From positions 14,871-20,115 of the forward strand of contig NZXL01000019.1 in the NCBI GenBank assembly GCA_002697705.1: 5,245 bases of DNA, written 5' to 3'. Position 1 is the first letter of the stretch. Each line of letters starts with the position of its first letter. Origin of the DNA: Methanobacteriota archaeon (GTDB taxonomy: Archaea; Thermoplasmatota; Poseidoniia; Poseidoniales; Poseidoniaceae). Positions 1 to 5,245 of this stretch are shown here, one piece after another. Made by a program: the position numbers and the translations under genes. The notes under the pieces were generated by a model, which was not told the origin of the DNA, ran no database searches, and saw only the letters and a list, made by a program, of their open reading frames with translations.

Positions 1-1
1 C

Positions 2-637
2 CTTGACAGCACCCATTTACAAGAAGAGTTTCCCAATATCCAATCCCGCTTAAATCGTCATAATCTAAAACTCGGAATTGACCATTTACCAATTGCACCA
101 GCCGCCCACTACATAGTTGGAGGATTGGAGGTAGATACTTTTGGAAGACCAATGCTAAGAAATGAAAATAATTTCATTCCTTCATTATATGCAATAGGTG
201 AAGTTGCTTGTACCGGTATGCATGGGGCAAATAGATTGGCTTCAAACAGTTTACTAGAAGCGGTTGTATATGCTGATAAAGCTGCAAATCATATCATTGA
301 AAATACACCCACTATTCAGAAAAAAGATGCTCCAGAATGGAGAGAAGAAGGTCTCGATTCATTAGTAGAGCACGCTCCAATAGTCAATGACTTGATGTTG
401 CTTCGTTCGACAATGTCTCAGGAAGTTGGAGTCGTTAGAAGGTTTCAGAGATTGGAAAGGGCATCTAGACGATTAGAACTTCTTGGACAAGAAGTGGACT
501 TAATTTGGAGAAATTCTCTAGCGAGCCGAGAAATAGTGGAATTAAGAAACCTTATCTTGGTTGGACAATTAGTAACTTTAGATGCCTTAGCAAGAACTGA
601 AAACCGAGGATTACACTATAATTCGGACTTATCATGA
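2..637 (+). CDS. nadB: L-aspartate oxidase, C-terminal part (partial, cut by left edge)
   Basis: FAD-dependent L-aspartate oxidase, which oxidises L-aspartate to iminoaspartate; quinolinate synthase (NadA) then uses this in de novo NAD synthesis. The protein is cytoplasmic. The open frame enters from the left edge and gives 211 residues to the TGA at 635-637; about the first 60% of the usual 500-540 residues is missing. Visible signatures are PAAHYIVGG (fragment residues 33-41, His36 matching E. coli catalytic His351), LYAIGEVACTGMHGANRLAS (62-81, Arg78 matching Arg386) and the family ending RTENRGLHY. ANRLASNSLLE favours NadB over fumarate reductase or succinate dehydrogenase flavoproteins, which usually read ANRLGANSLLD. 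The last 100 residues are the helical C-terminal domain. Two oddities: about seven extra residues between GR and LYAIGE compared with E. coli, and an end only five residues after HY. An internal TTG at 125 is not the start, because homology continues upstream. Its stop overlaps that of the convergent panE-like gene. Confidence 0.95.
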   Translation, partial: LDSTHLQEEFPNIQSRLNRHNLKLGIDHLPIAPAAHYIVGGLEVDTFGRPMLRNENNFIPSLYAIGEVACTGMHGANRLASNSLLEAVVYADKAANHIIENTPTIQKKDAPEWREEGLDSLVEHAPIVNDLMLLRSTMSQEVGVVRRFQRLERASRRLELLGQEVDLIWRNSLASREIVELRNLILVGQLVTLDALARTENRGLHYNSDLS

Positions 638-1564
638 ATTCAAAGATTTAATCAGTTCGCTTAGTAAATTATTCTTCGGAGTTGCAATTCCATAGCGTTC
701 CGCTCTCTCAACAACTGCTTGATTCAAAAATTCAATTTCGGTTTGCCGACCTTTTTTGACATCTTGCAACATGCTACAAAAATTCTTCGAAGTCGCCTTA
801 ATAACCTCATGTAACATTGAATTTAATTCTTCATCTGAAGGGATGTTAACCCTTTCTTGCCTGGCTATATTTGCGCCTTCTATCATTATTGAAGAACATA
901 ATTCGAAAAGATTAGATTGCAAAAGAAAACCATTTTCACAGCCGATTAAGGCTGCAACAGGATTTATCGCAATATTTAGTAAAACCTTACTCCAAACTAA
1001 CTTTCTACCATCATCTTCCCATTTTGGATTGAGCCCCGACTTAGAAAGTAAATCGATTATGTCCGAAGCATCGGATAAACCGGGCCCTTCTCCAAATTTA
1101 CCTAAAGAGATATTTCCTTCTCCCGCCCAATTGACAACCCCTGGCTCTGGCCTCCAAGCACCATGAGATATCGATGCTGCGAATACTCGATGAGGTCCAA
1201 AAAATTCGATACATTTCTCGACATGCCCCAAACCATTGCTCAAGCAAATTATCTTGGAGTTTTCATTCAATAGATCTACTGATTTCTCCATTAATGAGAC
1301 CACATCATTGGCTTTACTAGTGATAAATAAAACATCAATCTGATTTTGTAAGCCATTGTAAAATCCAACTTCTTCCAATGAAATTATCATTGAATCATCT
1401 TTGACTACAAAAGAATCTTGTCCTGTTACTTCAATGCCACTTAGAGCCATTGCAGAACCGTGTTCTCCCCTAGCATGTATCAAAATATTATCTACTCCAT
1501 ATTGAGATATCTTAGCAGCGATTAAAGAACCGATAGAACCGGCACCTAAAACTGCAACATTCAA
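632..1564 (-). CDS. panE: 2-dehydropantoate 2-reductase (ketopantoate reductase family)
   Basis: NADPH-dependent reductase of 2-dehydropantoate to pantoate, a step of coenzyme A synthesis; cytoplasmic. With the TTG start at 1564 it is 310 residues, normal for the family. The Rossmann motif GAGSIG lies at residues 7-12, and Arg32 (in HARGEH) is placed to bind the NADP 2'-phosphate. SNGLG follows at 110-114 (Asn110 like E. coli Asn98). The second domain has WSKVLLNIAINP, with Lys193 as the expected catalytic lysine and Asn197/Asn201 beside it. SMLQDVKKGRQTEIE follows, with Ser264, Asp268 and Glu276 matching Ser244, Asp248 and Glu256. The usual NG after TEIE is NQ here. The frame stays open upstream to a TTG at 1624 and an ATG at 1612, but those starts lack a ribosome site and would add a non-family tail overlapping the upstream gene. 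The 1564 start is preceded by GAGGATGAT. ApbA/PanE paralogues of other substrate specificity cannot be excluded. Probably co-transcribed with the 1575-4142 gene. Confidence 0.88.
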   Translation of the reverse strand: MNVAVLGAGSIGSLIAAKISQYGVDNILIHARGEHGSAMALSGIEVTGQDSFVVKDDSMIISLEEVGFYNGLQNQIDVLFITSKANDVVSLMEKSVDLLNENSKIICLSNGLGHVEKCIEFFGPHRVFAASISHGAWRPEPGVVNWAGEGNISLGKFGEGPGLSDASDIIDLLSKSGLNPKWEDDGRKLVWSKVLLNIAINPVAALIGCENGFLLQSNLFELCSSIMIEGANIARQERVNIPSDEELNSMLHEVIKATSKNFCSMLQDVKKGRQTEIEFLNQAVVERAERYGIATPKNNLLSELIKSLNS

Positions 1565-1567
1565 TTT

Positions 1568-1576
1568 ATCATCCTC
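1568..1576 (-). promoter_or_regulatory. Ribosome binding site deciding the panE start
   Basis: GAGGATGAT on the minus strand, close to the archaeal consensus GAGGTGAT, ends three bases before the TTG at 1564. Its first bases are the last two of the TGA stop codon of the upstream membrane-protein gene, which suggests translational coupling. This site is the main reason for choosing the TTG at 1564 over the ATG at 1612 or TTG at 1624. Confidence 0.6.
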
Positions 1577-4142
1577 ACATGTAACTTCCCAAATAGATGT
1601 AAACTTGGCCATCTTGATGGTCAAGGCGCATTGTTGAGAAAGTGCTGTTAGAAGGAGAGAATTCGAAATTATTCATTCCTTGTTCAAGTATCGCTGTTGA
1701 TTCAACAATAGTCCATTCTTCAGCGCCGTCTCCTAAAGTTGTTTGAATAATATTAACTGGAATAGATTCATTCGAAGGATTATGAATCTCGAAGTCAGCC
1801 ATCTCGGGATGTAGTAATGTTCCATTCATCGATGCAGCCCAAATATTTGTCCATAAGCGATGAGCAATACCTTCTCGAGTCAAAACTAACTCTGGACCTC
1901 TTTCTACTGAAATGTTGGCTTGTGGCAATGGATGGTTTGGATTAGAACAAATTGATAATTCTTCAGATTCTGGAACCTTTAGAATTATTGAGGAATTTTC
2001 TTTGATACTTGGGACCTGTGCGATATCCCTGTATTCCATATCCCAAATCCAGGATTCGTTGTCAACAAGTGGTTTAGCAGGCGTACTAACCTTGGAATCT
2101 AATGCACAATAATCTGTAGATGTAGACAAAATTTGGCCTGGACTGATTATTATTCCCCATCCATATTCTAACGAATTAGTTATCTCCCAGCCTGTAGAAG
2201 GAATAATTGCTCTATTAGAAAGACTAGGCTGATCAGGAATAAATAATGATTCACCTAACTGAATTACATTCAATTCTGTCGAACGCATTAAGATTATAGC
2301 ATCTTGGCCTCGAATACAAAGTGAATCATCATCAGACTCTAGTGAAGTTTCTAGCCCTTGGTTACTCTCAATCCAGTACATTCGTGTTTGAAAATCGACT
2401 GAAGAAGATTGTGGAAAAGAAACGTTTACTGGCTCTTCAGAATCAATAGAAAGGCTTAGACAGCGTTTGATTTCTCCATTAGAATTGATTAATTCCCAAC
2501 CTGAAAGAGGATATGCTGGTAATTCGGGGAAAGCTAGTATAGTATCGAATTGGGCTTCAGAATCGATAAATGTTATCAAATAGAATTCTTCTGCTATCGG
2601 CTCATATCCAGAAACATTCCATGTTAAGTTTAGAATTACAGATGATTTCTTACCAGGTAATATATCGTCGCCACACCCTAAACCTTCAATCGAAATTGAA
2701 TCATCATCACTACACAACCAATCAGCGTCCCATTTAGTTGATGCAACACCATTGATTCTTGCCAAATCTATAGTCCAGTGTTGAGTTATTGCAGATGGAT
2801 TCAAGACTTCTATTTCCAAATGACCGTACCAACTACCATCTTTTTCCATAATCTCAATTTGGTCATCGAATTGATATTCAATAGAGTCATCCCAATCTTC
2901 ATCCATTGCAAATGGAGTTTGACTTGGTAAAGAAATCATAAAAATTAAGAATAAAACTATTCCCATTTTAGATACAGATTCCGGTTCAATACCCTTTGCT
3001 TCATCCAAGACTATTGGAACTCTCTTATCTGAACCCATGAATAGTAATAATGGGATAATCACACCAAGGATAGGTAACCAAATTGTGAAACCATCAAATG
3101 CATCAAACATCCATGCAAAAACCAGTATTATCATGAACAGGAAGAACTGATTGGAAGAATTTCTGGCATCATTTAGGCCGACACGAGCCACAAGAATGCG
3201 TCCTCCGGGGAAGGTTGGGATTGGAAGAAGTGAAATCCAACCATAGAAACACAACAACGCACCTGCTTTAGTAAATGGATGCGCCCATAATAATCTAACA
3301 GATAAATCCTCAACTGTCATTATGCTTATCAGATTGACCAATAATGGTGAATCTGAAACATATTGCATAGAGGTAATCTCTACAAATTCAGGTGTCATGA
3401 ATAAACCTAAAACCCACAATAAAGAGCCAACTGAAATGAATATCAAAGGAACCGAAAGAGCGACCCAACCTAAAGAATGGCGATTTTTCCATGGACGTGC
3501 ATCCATTCTGGGCAGTGATGGGATCAATAGTAAACCAAATGGCCAAACCAGATAAGATTTAGATAAAAATCCTAAACTAAACAAAGCGATCGTTGGCTCT
3601 GGAAGTGGAAATAGGTGGCCAACACGAATTCCATGGTGTTCAGCCCACTTCTTTTGAACAAATGAGGCAATTAACATTATACTAACTACTGGTAAAACAT
3701 ATCCTAAAATGGCATCAATAAAAAGAGATTCGTGGAACCATCCACCCTCTGGAATGGAACCCTCCATCCAATACATCCCTGCCAAGGTCAATGAAATAAA
3801 TGTCAATGACCACATGGCGATTAAACTCTTAGAAGACGGGAATTGTCTTTCAGGAAGCGGAAGAACTTGCAAAATCCAAGGGTCTCCAAAATCTAATTTT
3901 ATCATCCAACCTAGTTTCTGTAAATATTCATTGGCTTCTTCTAAACTCTCATGAACATCTTGATCCTCTTTTACATCTGCTTTCCAAATAGGCCATCGGC
4001 TCCCACCAATCTCGCCATATAGGTGGAAATATCTCTTTAGAATGGATTCAAGCAACTGTTTTTGGTCCCAAGACTTCTTTTGTGTAATTAGTTGTTCTAC
4101 ATCCTTTGAGTCGTCGCTCTTGGAATCACTAGGACTTGACAT
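1575..4142 (-). CDS. M50 (site-2 protease)-like polytopic membrane protein lacking the zinc site, with large extracytoplasmic C-terminal region
   Basis: An 855-residue membrane protein; no exact family is recognised. Residues 1-105 are cytoplasmic and resemble the N-terminal domain of archaeal/EGY-type M50 proteins (EEANEYLQKLGW, then ILQVLPLPER). Hydrophobic segments lie near 106-126, 141-163, 183-210, 223-249, 295-310, 333-348, 353-370 and 393-407. The core follows the M50 order: HHGIRVGHLFPLPEP (169-183), RPWKNRHSLGWVALSVPL (216-233, the usual R..fDi..AGPl region) and AHPFTKAG (287-294), then SLLPIPTFPGGRIL (304-317, the usual NLLPxxxLDGGxx). The catalytic residues are absent: no HExxH in the second segment (ASFVQKK, 159-165), and FPGG in place of LDGG. 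Residues 413-855 are acidic and beta-rich, with nine N-x-S/T sequons and six cysteines, so probably outside the cell. The start is ATG 4142, preceded by GAGGAAG. Pseudoprotease status is inferred from my by-eye alignment; a role in regulated proteolysis, transport or envelope binding is unknown. Confidence 0.8.
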   Translation of the reverse strand: MSSPSDSKSDDSKDVEQLITQKKSWDQKQLLESILKRYFHLYGEIGGSRWPIWKADVKEDQDVHESLEEANEYLQKLGWMIKLDFGDPWILQVLPLPERQFPSSKSLIAMWSLTFISLTLAGMYWMEGSIPEGGWFHESLFIDAILGYVLPVVSIMLIASFVQKKWAEHHGIRVGHLFPLPEPTIALFSLGFLSKSYLVWPFGLLLIPSLPRMDARPWKNRHSLGWVALSVPLIFISVGSLLWVLGLFMTPEFVEITSMQYVSDSPLLVNLISIMTVEDLSVRLLWAHPFTKAGALLCFYGWISLLPIPTFPGGRILVARVGLNDARNSSNQFFLFMIILVFAWMFDAFDGFTIWLPILGVIIPLLLFMGSDKRVPIVLDEAKGIEPESVSKMGIVLFLIFMISLPSQTPFAMDEDWDDSIEYQFDDQIEIMEKDGSWYGHLEIEVLNPSAITQHWTIDLARINGVASTKWDADWLCSDDDSISIEGLGCGDDILPGKKSSVILNLTWNVSGYEPIAEEFYLITFIDSEAQFDTILAFPELPAYPLSGWELINSNGEIKRCLSLSIDSEEPVNVSFPQSSSVDFQTRMYWIESNQGLETSLESDDDSLCIRGQDAIILMRSTELNVIQLGESLFIPDQPSLSNRAIIPSTGWEITNSLEYGWGIIISPGQILSTSTDYCALDSKVSTPAKPLVDNESWIWDMEYRDIAQVPSIKENSSIILKVPESEELSICSNPNHPLPQANISVERGPELVLTREGIAHRLWTNIWAASMNGTLLHPEMADFEIHNPSNESIPVNIIQTTLGDGAEEWTIVESTAILEQGMNNFEFSPSNSTFSTMRLDHQDGQVYIYLGSYM

Positions 4143-4215
4143 ACGACTTCCTCGGTATAACCCTGTGAGCCCATCCCTACTTTAACCATCGGCGGAATGA
4201 TGATTAAAATTATAA
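4143..4215 (-). promoter_or_regulatory. 73-base spacer between atpD and the M50-like gene, possible promoter
   Basis: This is the largest gap between genes in the window. Read leftward it begins with the AT-rich run TTATAATTTTAA (4215-4204), which could serve as an archaeal TATA element. Transcription would then start around 25-30 bases downstream, leaving a leader of about 40 bases before the ATG at 4142. The run also forms the middle of a six-base inverted repeat (TGATTA 4201-4206, TAATCA 4213-4218) that takes in the atpD stop codon. The stem is too weak and AT-rich for a confident terminator. A promoter here is a guess from composition and spacing; simple read-through from the ATPase genes is equally possible. 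Confidence 0.25.
4147..4153 (-). promoter_or_regulatory. Ribosome binding site of the M50-like gene
   Basis: GAGGAAG on the minus strand, four bases before the ATG at 4142-4140. It is purine rich and partly complementary to the archaeal 16S 3' end. It supports the chosen start of the 855-residue protein. Confidence 0.5.
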
Positions 4216-4833
4216 TCACTTATTCTTGAAACGCTTGAGACGGAATGTTTCCTCTCTTTCCATCTCTTCAAGTCTTAGTTGAATAAACACTCTTGCTTCC
4301 TCAAGTTCAGGTATTACCTTGAATTCAAGAGCATTTACACGTCTCTTTGTTGCTTCGATTTCTTCCAGTAATCTCTTCAGAGTGGCTTCCATTTCTGAAG
4401 CGGTTACAATCTTTCCAATCAAATCACTAAATGAGTCTCCTGCTTCATCAATATATGGTGAAGAACCAATATATCCCACACCACGCTCTTGAAATGTTGA
4501 TTTCAAATTAGATCCACTGACACTAGGAACTACAACACCCATGATGTTTCTTCGCTCAACCTCAACTTCAGGATGGGCGCTATTTGCAATTGCAGTAGCC
4601 CTAACTGCCAAACCACCTTCAATCGCATTAGCCAAATCAATTCTTTGTTTTGCCAAACGATATGATTCAGTCAAATCACGCTTTGCTTCAATCATCTTGG
4701 ATAATAGTTGTCTAAACTCGTGGAATAAACCATCTCTCTTCATTTTTAGAAGTTTATACCCATTCTTAGTTTGTTTAATCCTAGCCTTGAGCTTGATTAG
4801 TTCACTTCTTGTTGGTTTAATATCCAAAGCCAT
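4216..4833 (-). CDS. atpD: A-type (V/A-type) ATP synthase subunit D
   Basis: Central-stalk subunit of the archaeal A1Ao ATP synthase. It forms the long rotating coiled-coil shaft inside the A3B3 head and links it to the membrane rotor through subunits F and C. The 205 residues fit the family (about 200-215). Two long helices are visible, about residues 7-75 and 140-200, flanking a less regular middle part. Family motifs are PTRSELIKLK (7-16), LLKMKRDGL (28-36), NIMGVVVP (96-103), KRRVNALE (163-170) and the C-terminal EEMEREETFRLKR. The start is ATG 4833, with a perfect GAGGTGAT five bases upstream. It lies 25 bases after the stop of atpB, in the usual A-B-D order, so it is clearly in the ATPase operon. 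Note that atpD here is the archaeal subunit D, not the bacterial F1 beta subunit with the same symbol. No truncation or unusual feature is seen. Confidence 0.97.
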   Translation of the reverse strand: MALDIKPTRSELIKLKARIKQTKNGYKLLKMKRDGLFHEFRQLLSKMIEAKRDLTESYRLAKQRIDLANAIEGGLAVRATAIANSAHPEVEVERRNIMGVVVPSVSGSNLKSTFQERGVGYIGSSPYIDEAGDSFSDLIGKIVTASEMEATLKRLLEEIEATKRRVNALEFKVIPELEEARVFIQLRLEEMEREETFRLKRFKNK

Positions 4834-4838
4834 GAAAA

Positions 4839-4846
4839 ATCACCTC
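4839..4846 (-). promoter_or_regulatory. Strong Shine-Dalgarno sequence of atpD
   Basis: GAGGTGAT on the minus strand, five bases before the ATG at 4833. It is an exact complement of the conserved archaeal 16S rRNA tail (ATCACCTC). It sits in the 25-base gap after atpB, fits efficient translation of an internal operon gene, and confirms the start of subunit D. Confidence 0.85.
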
Positions 4847-4858
4847 AATTTATTTTAC

Positions 4859-5245
4859 TCACTCTTTGTTTTCAGGATGGTACTTCTCAATCCATTTTTG
4901 GTCAAGACGGACGAGATATTTGGTATCGATAGATGACATCAATGACCAACAAAGGTCGAGTGTTTCTTCTATAGAACGGTCTTCGTCTCTAGTTTGTCTA
5001 AGGAACTTGTCTTCAAAAACACCGGAGAAGTCAAGCAATTGCTTGTCACGCTCATTCAAAGCATCTTCACCAACAATTGCAACCAAACCTCTTAGTTCAC
5101 GACCTTGCGCATAAGCAGCGTACATTTGATCTGAAACTGATTTGTGATCTTCTCTAGTAGTCTTTTCACCAATACATGAACCCATCAAACGAGACAATGA
5201 AGGTAATACATTGATCGGCGGATAAATTCCTTGTTGGTGTAATTC
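4859..5245 (-). CDS. atpB: A-type (V/A-type) ATP synthase subunit B, C-terminal part (partial, cut by right edge)
   Basis: Regulatory, non-catalytic nucleotide-site subunit of the A1 head; three copies alternate with catalytic subunit A in the hexamer around subunit D. The frame is open to the right edge, giving the last 128 residues of a protein that is usually about 460 long. It begins in the conserved segment [16 protein letters not shown] (fragment residues 6-21), followed by [20 protein letters not shown] (30-49), [15 protein letters not shown] and [16 protein letters not shown]. It ends at [10 protein letters not shown] before the TGA at 4861-4859. [12 protein letters not shown] and the short C-terminal domain separate it from subunit A and from bacterial F1 alpha and beta. 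An in-frame TTG at 5197 is internal, as homology continues past it. The gene leads directly into atpD in the same operon; the start and the P-loop-equivalent region lie outside the window. Confidence 0.97.
   Translation of the reverse strand, partial: ELHQQGIYPPINVLPSLSRLMGSCIGEKTTREDHKSVSDQMYAAYAQGRELRGLVAIVGEDALNERDKQLLDFSGVFEDKFLRQTRDEDRSIEETLDLCWSLMSSIDTKYLVRLDQKWIEKYHPENKE

Noticed and set aside
125..127. TTG at 125 as the start of a short nadB-like gene
   Set aside because: The 41 upstream codons in frame carry the conserved PAAHYIVGG segment, so the gene is simply cut by the window edge.
756..1166. Open frame of 136 codons on the + strand inside panE
   Set aside because: It lies wholly antisense to a gene with clear family motifs, and its translation shows no recognisable domain; it is a frame shadow.
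3720..3734. HESLF (residues 137-141 of the M50-like protein) as a possible HExxH remnant
   Set aside because: It lies in the loop before the second membrane segment, about 20 residues too early relative to GIRV, and the second His is Phe. The aligned position is ASFVQKK instead.
3709..3954. Open frame of 81 codons on the + strand inside the M50-like gene; similar cases at 1912-2112 and 3322-3555
   Set aside because: All are antisense to one continuous 855-codon frame with membrane segments and family motifs, and none has a supporting domain.
4541..4936. Open frame of 131 codons on the + strand across atpD and the end of atpB
   Set aside because: Antisense to two strongly conserved ATPase genes. 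Its hydrophobic stretch is the complement of charged helix codons and has no family signature.
4866..5114. Open frame of 82 codons on the + strand inside atpB
   Set aside because: Fully antisense to conserved subunit B coding sequence; serine- and arginine-rich low-information translation.
5195..5197. TTG at 5197 as the start of a short separate gene
   Set aside because: The frame continues to the right edge with the conserved subunit B segment [11 protein letters not shown], so the TTG is an internal leucine codon.

Overview
The window looks like a piece of an AT-rich marine planktonic archaeal genome. My best guess is Marine Group II (Poseidoniales) or a near relative. The domain call rests on the rotary ATPase: subunits B and D are the archaeal A/V type, in the order B then D. 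It is also supported by a GAGGTGAT Shine-Dalgarno sequence complementary to the archaeal 16S 3' end and by a large membrane-anchored protein with an acidic, sequon-rich outer half. The lineage is inference from style, not from a marker gene.

Layout, left to right. The 3' part of an L-aspartate oxidase gene (nadB, + strand, cut by the left edge) runs to 637. It meets a convergent 2-dehydropantoate 2-reductase gene (panE type, - strand); the two stop codons share the palindrome TCATGA. Upstream of panE on the same strand, about 10 bases away, is a large gene (1575-4142) for an 855-residue membrane protein. Its first half has the fold signature of an archaeal/EGY-type site-2 protease (M50) but lacks the zinc-binding residues. 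Its second half is a long, probably extracytoplasmic beta-rich region. A 73-base AT-rich spacer separates it from atpD, which is preceded by the end of atpB (cut by the right edge). Everything from the right edge to 632 is therefore read leftward: atpB - atpD - M50-like protein - panE.

Functions: AtpB and AtpD are parts of the soluble A1 head and central stalk of the energy-converting ATP synthase. NadB makes iminoaspartate for de novo NAD synthesis. PanE makes pantoate for coenzyme A. The M50-like protein is the least explained gene and the best candidate for something undescribed: it appears to be a catalytically dead intramembrane-protease scaffold fused to an outer sensory or binding region. 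The two cofactor genes sit together only as convergent neighbours, and no common regulation is visible. There is no RNA gene, mobile element, CRISPR array or integrated element in the window. The longest non-coding stretch is the 73-base spacer, since the window is almost fully coding.
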